Positions 1-5,824 of a DNA stretch of 5,824 bases are shown here, piece after piece; the first letter of the stretch is position 1; each line of letters begins with the position of its first letter. The DNA comes from Chloroflexota bacterium. GTDB lineage: Bacteria > Chloroflexota > Limnocylindria > Limnocylindrales > CSP1-4. The position numbers and the translations under genes are program-made. The DNA lies in NCBI GenBank assembly GCA_021814735.1, contig JAKAHX010000125.1, forward strand, positions 1-5,824, given 5' to 3'. A model generated the notes under the pieces. It made no database searches, was not told the origin of the DNA, and was given only the letters and a program-made list of their open reading frames with translations.

Positions 1-95
1 GCGTCGCGTTCCTGGCCGACGACGAGCCGCTCCGGGCGGCCCTGCTGCGCGCGTTCGACGCCTTCGCGGCGGGCGAGCCGGCACTCCGGTCCTGA
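1..95 (+). CDS. C-terminal 30 residues of an unidentified protein (5' truncated by window edge)
   Basis: The reading frame starts at base 3 and runs to a TGA at 93-95, giving 30 residues that end in GEPALRS. Nearly every codon ends in G or C, which is the coding signature of this genome and supports this frame over the other two. The residues look like a soluble amphipathic C-terminal helix rich in Ala, Leu and Arg (around ALLRAFDAFAAG). They contain no motif that identifies a family, so no function is assigned. The gene converges on the HAD phosphatase, with 44 nt between the two stop codons. Its last seven codons and stop recur 39 bp downstream, with one synonymous difference, as part of a tandem duplication. 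I am fairly confident that this is a gene end and have no view on the product. Confidence 0.7.
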   Translation, partial: VAFLADDEPLRAALLRAFDAFAAGEPALRS

Positions 96-150
96 GCGTG
101 ACAGGCAGCGGGCGAGCCGGCTCTCCGGTCCTGAGTCTGTCAGGCAGCGG
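71..150. repeat. Imperfect 39-bp tandem duplication at a convergent gene junction
   Basis: Bases 71-109 recur at 110-148 with four mismatches (83/122, 97/136, 98/137 and 101/140), and the match continues for two more bases to 150. Copy 1 holds the last seven codons and TGA of the upstream plus-strand gene. Copy 2 keeps the same codons and TGA, with GCA changed to GCT (both Ala). The minus-strand TGA of the HAD gene (140-142) exists only in copy 2; the equivalent triplet in copy 1 (101-103) reads TGT on that strand. Copy 2 therefore looks like the original junction, with the two stops 5 nt apart, but the direction of duplication is inferred. Confidence 0.85.
130..144. terminator. Short hairpin containing the HAD stop codon, possible weak bidirectional terminator
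   Basis: CCTGA (130-134) pairs perfectly with TCAGG (140-144) across a 5-nt loop. The arms contain the duplicated plus-strand TGA and the minus-strand TGA of the HAD gene. The equivalent site in repeat copy 1 (91-105) has only a 4-bp stem because position 101 is A rather than T. The stem is short and no U-tract follows on either strand, so intrinsic terminator activity is doubtful. Confidence 0.2.
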
Positions 151-961
151 CAGGATCCCGGGACAGCCGATCGAGCGCCTGGCGCAGCTCGGCAGCGTCC
201 GCCGCGATCAGCGTGGGACGCCGCTCCGGCGGCTGCGCCTCGGCCTCCGCACGTCTGGTCACGCCGGTCAGCATCAGCACGGACCGGGCTCCTACGCGGT
301 TCGCCGCGGCGATGTCGGTCAGCACCCCGTCGCCGATCACCACGGCCTCCTCGGGTCGGCGGCCCACCGATCGCGCCGCCGCTTCGAAGAGGATGGGTCC
401 GGGCTTCCCCACCACCAGGTCGGGCGCTCGCCGGGCCGCGGTCTCCAGGGCGGCCACCATGGAGCCGGCGCCGGGCACCAGTCCGTCGGCGGTCGGATAG
501 ACCGGGTCCCGGTTGGTGGCCACGAAGCGCGCCCCGTCACGGACCGCCTGCATCGCCGCCGCCAGGCGCTGGTACGTGAGGTGCCGGTCGATTCCCACCA
601 CCACCGCGTCGGGATCGCGCTCCAGGCCGCGGGCGGTGGGCGGCACCGGGCGGATCCCGGCATCCCGCAATTCCCTGGCCAGGCCGCGGGCCCCGAGGAC
701 CATGGCCACCCGCACCGGGGGGTCGGCGGCGGCAAGCTCCAGGGCGGTCGCCCGGGCCGACGTGAAGACCCGGTCGAGCTCCACCGGCGCGCCCATCGAC
801 GCGAGCTGGTGCAGGTATTCGCTCCGGTGGCGGCTCGAGTTGTTCGTGCAGTACACGACGACGTCACCGGCGGCCACGCGATCGGCCAGCACGGCGGCCA
901 CACCGGGCACGGGCTCGGAACCCCGGTAGACAACGCCGTCCAGGTCGACCAGCAGCAGCAT
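140..961 (-). CDS. HAD-IIA family phosphatase (NagD / phosphoglycolate phosphatase-like)
   Basis: This 273-residue cytosolic hydrolase probably dephosphorylates a small phosphorylated metabolite, such as a nucleotide, sugar phosphate or 2-phosphoglycolate; the sequence does not settle the substrate. Motif I is DLDGVVY at residues 6-12, with D6 as nucleophile and D8 as general acid/base. Motif II is TNNSS at 39-43, as in NagD-type enzymes. Residues of about 75-180 match the inserted C2-type cap. The motif III lysine lies in GKPGP (185-189), and motif IV is GDGVLTDI (210-217) with the Mg-binding aspartates D211 and D216. Family members usually read GDRLDTDI here, so the middle of motif IV is atypical, although both aspartates remain. 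Length is normal for the family. The ATG at 961 is the only usable start, because an in-frame stop lies about 27 nt upstream and no GTG or TTG intervenes. No clear Shine-Dalgarno precedes it. It is divergent from the NYN gene. Confidence 0.93.
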   Translation of the reverse strand: MLLLVDLDGVVYRGSEPVPGVAAVLADRVAAGDVVVYCTNNSSRHRSEYLHQLASMGAPVELDRVFTSARATALELAAADPPVRVAMVLGARGLARELRDAGIRPVPPTARGLERDPDAVVVGIDRHLTYQRLAAAMQAVRDGARFVATNRDPVYPTADGLVPGAGSMVAALETAARRAPDLVVGKPGPILFEAAARSVGRRPEEAVVIGDGVLTDIAAANRVGARSVLMLTGVTRRAEAEAQPPERRPTLIAADAAELRQALDRLSRDPAAA

Positions 962-1020
962 GGCCGCATGGTAGGGCCGGTGGCCCCATCACCGTGTGCC
1001 CCCGGCGAAGGCGCGGCCTG
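962..1020. promoter_or_regulatory. Divergent intergenic spacer, presumed promoter region for the HAD and NYN genes
   Basis: These 59 bp separate the divergent start codons at 961 (minus) and 1021 (plus), so promoters for both genes should lie here or extend into the coding sequence. I see no convincing -10/-35 boxes. There is a small inverted repeat, GGGCC (974-978) and GGCCC (982-986), around a 3-nt centre. It could be an operator half-site pair or chance in such GC-rich DNA. Confidence 0.35.
1007..1011 (+). promoter_or_regulatory. Ribosome binding site for the NYN gene, fixing its start at 1021
   Basis: GAAGG lies 9 nt upstream of the ATG at 1021, good Shine-Dalgarno spacing. A GTG nine codons earlier (994) is in frame, but it would place this site inside the gene and add a stretch rich in Arg and Pro that NYN proteins do not need. 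The ATG is therefore preferred. Confidence 0.6.
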
Positions 1021-1680
1021 ATGGACCCGCGCGATGCCTGGCGGGACGTCGAGGTCCTGCTGGTCGACGGCAACAATCTCCTGCACGCGGTCGCCGGCGA
1101 TGCCGGGCCGGGCCCGCTCCGGGGCCTGCTCGCCCGGATCGCTGCGGCGGTGCCGCGGTCGATTGCCACCACGGTGGTGCTCGACGGCCCTCCCGATCCG
1201 GGCGCGCCATCGCGGATGCGCGTGCGACCTGGGCTGCTGGTCCGCCACGCGGGCCGGATCGGCGCCGACGCGCTGCTGGTGCACCTGGTGGAGGAGCACC
1301 CATACCTCGAGCGCGCCGGGGTCGTGGTGGTGACCAATGACGTGGCGCTGGGCGACCACGTCCGGAAGGCCGGTGGACGGATCCGCCCGGTCGCGTGTCT
1401 GCAGGCACGTCTCGAGGCATGGCCGTCGGCTTCGTCGGCGCCGGGTTCCAGCATCGCGGGGCCGCGACCGCGCCGGGCCGGGCCCGCCGGAGGTGCGTCC
1501 GGCACCACGAGCGACCACGCACGCCCGCCGGCGGGGAGCGGCACACCGCGCCGGACCGGGTCACCCGGTGGGTCGCCGGCCGCGGGCGAGCAGGATGACG
1601 AGCGGGAGCCCTGGCGGCCGGGACGGGGCGCGACTCGGAAACGCGGCAACCCTCGCCGCGCTCCCCGGGGCGAGCGCTGA
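1021..1680 (+). CDS. YacP-like NYN (PIN-fold) RNase domain protein with a long basic tail
   Basis: This protein of 219 residues has an N-terminal NYN domain (about 8-135) of the YacP/Rae1 type. That family is metal-dependent endoribonucleases of the PIN superfamily; Bacillus Rae1 cleaves mRNA on the ribosome. Visible landmarks are LLVDGNNLLHA (13-23, acidic D16), VVLDG (52-56), GADALLVHLVEE (81-92, D83, matching the family's TAD..IE segment) and VVVTNDVALGDHV (102-114, N106 and D107). These aspartates would form the metal site. Residues of about 136-219 are low-complexity Gly/Pro/Ser/Arg sequence ending in a strongly basic stretch (GRGATRKRGNPRR, 201-213), probably disordered and possibly nucleic-acid binding. 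Third-position GC falls in the tail but no better frame replaces it. The gene is divergent from the HAD gene and converges on the Nudix gene 24 nt away. The domain is confident, while the target RNA and any identity with Rae1 are inference. Confidence 0.82.
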   Translation: MDPRDAWRDVEVLLVDGNNLLHAVAGDAGPGPLRGLLARIAAAVPRSIATTVVLDGPPDPGAPSRMRVRPGLLVRHAGRIGADALLVHLVEEHPYLERAGVVVVTNDVALGDHVRKAGGRIRPVACLQARLEAWPSASSAPGSSIAGPRPRRAGPAGGASGTTSDHARPPAGSGTPRRTGSPGGSPAAGEQDDEREPWRPGRGATRKRGNPRRAPRGER

Positions 1681-1704
1681 CGGCGTCGGCGCGGCAGCCG
1701 GCGT

Positions 1705-2202
1705 CTACCCGGCGGACGGCCGCGCCGGGCCGCCCTCCCGGCCACGCCGCCCGGCCTGTGGCTGCCCCGAGCCGCCTGCGGCCTGTTGCCCGGAGCCACC
1801 CCCGTCGTCGAACGCGTGGCGGGCGATCTCCCGGTCTGCGGGGAAGGTGAGCCGCGCGATCGCCTCGTCCCGCTCGAGGAATGCCGCCTCGTCGAAGATC
1901 GGCTCGAGGCGGAGGTCACCGCCCGTGCGCCGGCCCAGGTACCACTCGACGCGCTTGCGGTTCCAGCGACCGTCCGGCGTCCGGAACGCGTACCGCGTCG
2001 CACCCAGCCGACGGCCGATCTCCGCCTCGATCCCCGTCTCCTCGCGCACCTCCCGCCGCGCCGCCTCCTCGGGCGGCTCATCGGGTTCCACGTGCCCCTT
2101 GGGCAGCACCCAGTCTCGCCCGTGGCGGATCACCAGGCATCGCGAACCGTCCAGCACCACTGCCCCGGCGGAGTGGTGACGGCGAGGTGTCAAGCCACTC
2201 AT
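1705..2202 (-). CDS. Nudix hydrolase (MutT / Ap4A hydrolase-like)
   Basis: This 165-residue Nudix hydrolase would cleave a nucleoside diphosphate linked to another moiety, using Mg. The Nudix box (Gx5Ex7REUxEExGU) is intact at residues 36-58: G36, E42, R50, E51, E54, E55, G57 and I58. The lead-in WVLPKGHVEPDE (31-42) resembles MutT/Ap4A-hydrolase-like proteins, and V87EWYLG90 falls in the expected strand after the helix; exact substrate is not predictable. The fold ends near residue 132. The remaining 33 residues (DDGGGSGQQ onwards) are Gly/Gln/Arg-rich and probably disordered. The ATG at 2202 is supported by AGGA (2210-2213) 7 nt upstream, which overlaps the TAG stop of the DUF4129 gene, so the two genes are very likely co-transcribed and perhaps coupled. 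This is the last gene of the moxR operon and converges on the NYN gene. Confidence 0.94.
   Translation of the reverse strand: MSGLTPRRHHSAGAVVLDGSRCLVIRHGRDWVLPKGHVEPDEPPEEAARREVREETGIEAEIGRRLGATRYAFRTPDGRWNRKRVEWYLGRRTGGDLRLEPIFDEAAFLERDEAIARLTFPADREIARHAFDDGGGSGQQAAGGSGQPQAGRRGREGGPARPSAG
1708..1729. terminator. GC-rich hairpin beyond the NYN stop, possible terminator
   Basis: CCCGGCG (1708-1714) and CGCCGGG (1723-1729) form a perfect 7-bp stem around an 8-nt loop. It begins 28 nt after the NYN stop and lies inside the last codons of the oppositely oriented Nudix gene. No T-run follows on either strand, so it could only be a factor-assisted or weak terminator. Chance pairing is quite possible at this base composition. 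Confidence 0.25.
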
Positions 2203-2211
2203 GACTCCATC

Positions 2212-3567
2212 CTAGCGCGCCTCCCCTGGCGGCGGCGGGCCGTTCTCCGCGGACGTCGCCACCTGCCGGACGTGGCGCCAGCGCAATACCCCGCGCCGGT
2301 TCTCCGCGGCGGAGAGCGGCCGTCCGGCGTATCGCGCCAGCTGGTAGTCGGCCGCCAGCCACTCCAGCGGACGCAGCCGGCGGCCCGTCGCCCGGAGCCG
2401 CCGCGCATGGGCGGCCGGCGTCTCGTCGGCGGATCGCGCGAGTCCCGGCCGTCCCTCCAGTTCGCCCACCGCGGCCACGTAGGCCGTGACGGCGTCCGTC
2501 GGTGCCGGCGGTCGCGCCGCCCGCCGCCACCGCGGCACCGGCAGCGTGACGCGGAACGCGGCCTGCGGGATGACGATGTCGCGCTCCTCCTCGATCGGCA
2601 GACGTCGCGGCCCCCGCCCGGGCCAGAGGCGCCAGGCCAGCCAGGCGAGGATCGCCAGCACCACGACCACGGCCACCACGGCGAAGAGCAGGTCGGACCC
2701 GGGTTGCTGCTGCGTGCCCGCGAACGGGTTGACCACGGGCGCGGGCTGTGACGTCGTCTGCAGCGGATGGAGGATCGCCCGGAAGAGGGCGACGAGTCCC
2801 GCCACGAGGAAGCCCGCCGGGATCGCGATCAGCGAGATGACCACCACCAGCGCGATCCAGAGCGGACCGAGGGCCCCCCGGACCGCCGCATCGAGCGGCA
2901 CGCCGAGCAGCGCGGCGAGCGGCACGCCCACGAGCACCGCGCCCGCGACGATCAGGGCGAGCACCAGCAGCCACGACCGGTTGCGGCGCCAGTCCAGGCC
3001 GGATCCTGCCGCGAGCACGTCCAGCCGCGCCACGGCGAGCCCGAGCAGGGCCGTGACGGCAAAGGCCAGGGTGTCGACGAAGGCGGGCTCCACGAAGGCC
3101 CCGCGCGCCGCCGGGGTCGCGAGCTGGGCCAGGACCCACGGCACCACCAGCGCCGGCAGGCCCCAGGCCAGGAGCCGCGAGATCACCTCGTCGTCCTCGT
3201 ACGACTCGCCGTGCATGGCGCCTCGCACCACCGCCACCCCGGCCAGCCAGCCGCCCGTGTGGAGCCCGACCGCCGTGTCCAGCCTGCCGGCGAGCAGCGC
3301 GTCACGCACGGCCGGGGAGAGGAGCCATCCGGCCAGTGCCGCGCCCACGGTGACCAGGGCGACGGTCGTGCCCCCGCTCCACGGCAGCGCGCCCCGGCCG
3401 AGCAGAACCCCCAGTCCGGCGAGGAACGCGAACTGCACCGGCCCCAGGAGGATCGGGCCATGCGCGCCGAGCACCTGCAGCACGAGGTACACGATCGCGA
3501 TCCACGCGCCCTCGACGACCGCGTCGAGCACGAGTGGGAGCGCGTCAAGCGCCGACGACCAGCGCAT
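2212..3567 (-). CDS. Polytopic membrane protein with a C-terminal DUF4129 domain
   Basis: The product is 451 residues. About seven or eight hydrophobic segments occupy the N-terminal part, roughly 11-33, 39-57, 66-85, 132-150, 163-183, 198-222 and 232-262. A polar linker (263-291, rich in Gln, Pro and Thr) follows, then another membrane segment (292-315) ending in positively charged residues. The soluble C-terminal domain (about 355-435) is DUF4129-like, with DAVTAYVAAVGELEG (358-372), DETPAAHARRL (381-391), ADYQLARYAGRPL (406-418) and a final GVLRWRHVR helix. DUF4129 is typically the tail of TgpA-like transglutaminases or a stand-alone membrane protein next to moxR and DUF58 genes. No transglutaminase Cys-His-Asp core is present. 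The ATG at 3567 overlaps the DUF58 gene by 23 nt, implying translational coupling. A GTG at 3531 is a possible alternative start but has no better ribosome site. The molecular function is unknown; an envelope role is inferred from the neighbourhood. Confidence 0.85.
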   Translation of the reverse strand: MRWSSALDALPLVLDAVVEGAWIAIVYLVLQVLGAHGPILLGPVQFAFLAGLGVLLGRGALPWSGGTTVALVTVGAALAGWLLSPAVRDALLAGRLDTAVGLHTGGWLAGVAVVRGAMHGESYEDDEVISRLLAWGLPALVVPWVLAQLATPAARGAFVEPAFVDTLAFAVTALLGLAVARLDVLAAGSGLDWRRNRSWLLVLALIVAGAVLVGVPLAALLGVPLDAAVRGALGPLWIALVVVISLIAIPAGFLVAGLVALFRAILHPLQTTSQPAPVVNPFAGTQQQPGSDLLFAVVAVVVVLAILAWLAWRLWPGRGPRRLPIEEERDIVIPQAAFRVTLPVPRWRRAARPPAPTDAVTAYVAAVGELEGRPGLARSADETPAAHARRLRATGRRLRPLEWLAADYQLARYAGRPLSAAENRRGVLRWRHVRQVATSAENGPPPPGEAR

Positions 3568-4780
3568 CGCTCGTCCGCCAGTCGGGCGCCAGGACTGCCG
3601 TCATGGCCGGCACGCCGTGGCCCCGCGCGGAGCGCACGAGGGCGGCGGCATCGGGGCCCATCGCGACCAGCTGCACGCCGTAGCCGACCCGGGCCAGGCG
3701 CCGCAGCACGGTGACGTACGTGCCGGGATCGCGGCCGGAGAGCGCCACGATCGTGGCCCCGGGGCTGACGCGCCGCGGCAGCGAGGCCAGGACGTCCGCG
3801 TACGGCGCGGACGCGCCGGGGCTGACCCGCGCCAGCGCGTCCGTGATCCTCCCCAGCTGGCCGGGACCGGCCGAGGGCGGGATCCAGAGCACGGGCCGGG
3901 GCGTCCCGGCAAACGCCGCGGCGAGCAGCCCACAGGCCGCGCCCTCGCCCAGGCTGCGGCGCGCCAGGGACGCGGCCGCCACGCAGAGCCCCTCGAAGAC
4001 CTGCTCGTCGTAGGTCATCATCCAGTACGGGCCCTCCATGGTCTGGACGTCCACCGCCAGCACCAGCTCGCGCTGGCGCGACGGGTCGAACCGCTTCACC
4101 ACGATCTGGCCCGTCCGCGCAGTGGCCTTCCAGTGCACCTGCCGGAGCGGATCCCCCGGCTGGTAGGGACGCACTCCGGCGAAGAGGGCCGGGTCCTGGA
4201 AGAGGCTCGCGGGAGCCACGCGCTCCCCCATCGCCGCCCGTTCCGGGACGCGCTCCTGCACCGGCAGCGACCTGGGACGGACCACGTACACCGCCGGACG
4301 GGAGCGTTCCTCCTCGGCGGTCTCGCGGGCGAAGAGGTCGGCGACGGTGAGCCGCACGCTGCCGAGACGGAAGACGCCCCGGCGGTCCGCCACCACGTGG
4401 AAGCGGCGCGTGACCCGCTCGTACCAGGCAAGGGACCACGTGTTGTCGAAGATCGCGAGGCCCGGGCGGTCGGCGCGCGAGAGCTGCCGCCCCCGGATGC
4501 GCATCTCCTCGGGCACGTAGTCCTCCGCGCGCAGCCACGGCAGCGGCAGGAGCTTGCGGTTCCAGACCGTCACCTCCAGGGGGATCTCGTCGCCCCACAC
4601 CGCGCGGTCGCTCGCGAGGCGCCGCTCGTACTCCACGTCACGCAGTCCGAAGCGGGACCACAGGCGCCGCAGGAAGGCGACCAGCACCACCAGGATCCCC
4701 ACCAGCAGGATCGACGGGGCCCCCGCGACCGCGCCGATGGCGGCGAGGAAGAGACCGAGCCAGACCTGTCCGCTGGCCAT
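3545..4780 (-). CDS. DUF58 domain membrane protein (MoxR-associated)
   Basis: This 411-residue protein opens with two hydrophobic segments (about 6-20 and 22-38), then an extramembrane region. A beta-rich stretch (48-170: VEYERRL, IPLEVTVWNRKLLPLPWLR, FHVVADRRGVFRLG) precedes the DUF58 signature. That signature is GVRPYQPGDPLRQVHW (202-217) followed by KATARTG (218-224) and VVKRFD (227-232). A VWA-like fold follows (about 238-411). Its first strand reads LVLAVDVQT (239-247) rather than a DxSxS metal site, so the MIDAS is degenerate. DUF58 proteins are routinely encoded beside MoxR ATPases and are thought to be their partners. The ATG at 4780 is chosen because the protein then begins directly with the expected first membrane segment. 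The frame stays open upstream into moxR, but that extension is Arg-rich low complexity. Only a GGGG lies just before the start, so initiation may rely on coupling with the small ORF ending 5 nt upstream. Confidence 0.92.
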   Translation of the reverse strand: MASGQVWLGLFLAAIGAVAGAPSILLVGILVVLVAFLRRLWSRFGLRDVEYERRLASDRAVWGDEIPLEVTVWNRKLLPLPWLRAEDYVPEEMRIRGRQLSRADRPGLAIFDNTWSLAWYERVTRRFHVVADRRGVFRLGSVRLTVADLFARETAEEERSRPAVYVVRPRSLPVQERVPERAAMGERVAPASLFQDPALFAGVRPYQPGDPLRQVHWKATARTGQIVVKRFDPSRQRELVLAVDVQTMEGPYWMMTYDEQVFEGLCVAAASLARRSLGEGAACGLLAAAFAGTPRPVLWIPPSAGPGQLGRITDALARVSPGASAPYADVLASLPRRVSPGATIVALSGRDPGTYVTVLRRLARVGYGVQLVAMGPDAAALVRSARGHGVPAMTAVLAPDWRTSDALVVGA

Positions 4781-4785
4781 CCCCG

Positions 4786-4970
4786 TCAGGTCCCGGGCGC
4801 GACGACGGCAGCGGGCCGCGGCGCGCAGGGGCCCGCCGAGGCAGGGACCGGCGAGCCCGGGACGGCTCCGGCGCGCGATCCTGGGACGGCTCCGGCGCGC
4901 GATCCTGGGACGGCCCCGGCGCGCGACGTCCGGCGGCTCCCGGCCGCGGCGCGCGCCTCCCGTGCGCCGC

Positions 4971-4974
<4 letters not shown>
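4786..4974 (-). CDS. Candidate 62-residue low-complexity ORF bridging moxR and the DUF58 gene
   Basis: The ORF starts at an ATG that overlaps the moxR stop (ATGA, 4971-4974) and ends with TGA at 4786-4788, 5 nt before the DUF58 ATG. It therefore fills the whole gap between the two genes. The product is composed almost entirely of Ala, Gly, Pro, Arg and Ser, with the octapeptide RAGAVPGS repeated three times in residues of about 18-41 (from the 24-bp DNA repeat). It has no recognisable domain, signal peptide or membrane segment. Such a peptide could be non-functional, with translation serving to carry ribosomes to the DUF58 start. The alternative is an untranslated spacer that happens to be open, which is common in very GC-rich DNA. 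The placement of both ends favours translation, while the composition argues against a folded protein. Confidence 0.4.
4811..4836. other. GC-rich stem-loop upstream of the DUF58 start
   Basis: GCGGGCC (4811-4817) pairs perfectly with GGCCCGC (4830-4836) around a 12-nt loop. In the minus-strand transcript the structure lies 31-56 nt upstream of the DUF58 ATG, inside the small ORF. It could slow ribosomes or restrain independent initiation on the DUF58 gene. A 7-bp all-GC stem can also arise by chance here. Confidence 0.25.
4859..4930. repeat. 24-bp tandem repeat (two identical copies plus a diverging third)
   Basis: Unit 1 (4859-4882) and unit 2 (4883-4906) are identical over 24 bp. Unit 3 (4907-4930) matches the first 20 bases with one change (C at 4915) and then diverges. 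A shortened, degenerate copy may lie at 4844-4858. Because 24 is a multiple of three, changes in copy number would preserve the frame of the small ORF. Identity of two copies suggests recent expansion by slippage. Confidence 0.88.

Positions 4975-5824
<850 letters not shown>

Noticed and set aside
994..1020. GTG start at 994 for the NYN gene
   Set aside because: It lacks a better ribosome site and would bury the GAAGG motif that is well spaced from the ATG at 1021.
337..2081. Minus-strand open frames at 337-1518 and 864-2081 across the NYN gene
   Set aside because: Their products are Arg/Pro/Trp-rich frame shadows with no recognisable domain. They overlap the HAD, NYN and Nudix genes, which have clear motifs.
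4859..4930. CRISPR-like array
   Set aside because: The units are directly abutting 24-bp tandem repeats with no spacers and no cas genes nearby.
4948..4957. 10-bp palindrome GGCGCGCGCC near the moxR stop as a regulator site
   Set aside because: It is an alternating GC run of a kind frequent in this composition, with no partner site or nearby promoter.

Overview
The window is very GC-rich bacterial DNA (roughly 70% or more by eye), with almost every codon ending in G or C, tight gene packing and no sign of RNA genes, insertion sequences, CRISPR arrays or phage genes. The gene families and base composition suit a high-GC bacterium such as a Chloroflexota or Actinomycetota member. That placement is an inference from composition and gene order; nothing in the window fixes the phylum.

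Left part (1-1680): the last 30 codons of an unidentified plus-strand gene end at 95. They converge on a minus-strand HAD-IIA (NagD-like) phosphatase at 140-961. An imperfect 39-bp tandem duplication covers this junction and includes the stop codons of both genes. A 59-bp spacer separates the phosphatase from a divergent plus-strand gene at 1021-1680. That gene encodes a YacP/NYN-type (PIN-like) RNase domain with a long basic, disordered tail.

Right part (1705-5824): four recognised minus-strand genes plus one small ORF form an apparent operon, read from right to left. The order is a MoxR-type AAA+ ATPase (5' end outside the window), a 62-codon low-complexity ORF, a DUF58 membrane protein, a polytopic membrane protein with a C-terminal DUF4129 domain, and a Nudix hydrolase. 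Junctions are an ATGA overlap (MoxR/small ORF), 5 nt (small ORF/DUF58), a 23-nt overlap (DUF58/DUF4129) and 9 nt (DUF4129/Nudix). The last gene converges on the NYN gene with 24 nt between them.

MoxR-DUF58-DUF4129 is a known bacterial gene neighbourhood, usually completed by a TgpA-like transglutaminase. Here the transglutaminase core is absent from the protein that carries the DUF4129 domain: a linker of about 30 residues sits where it would be expected. The MoxR ATPase probably remodels or activates the DUF58/DUF4129 membrane proteins, with an envelope-related role. The most unusual local feature is the small ORF between moxR and DUF58. It fills the whole gap, carries a 24-bp tandem repeat (two identical copies plus a partial one) and is placed to couple translation of its neighbours. 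I see no evidence of a wholly new biological system.
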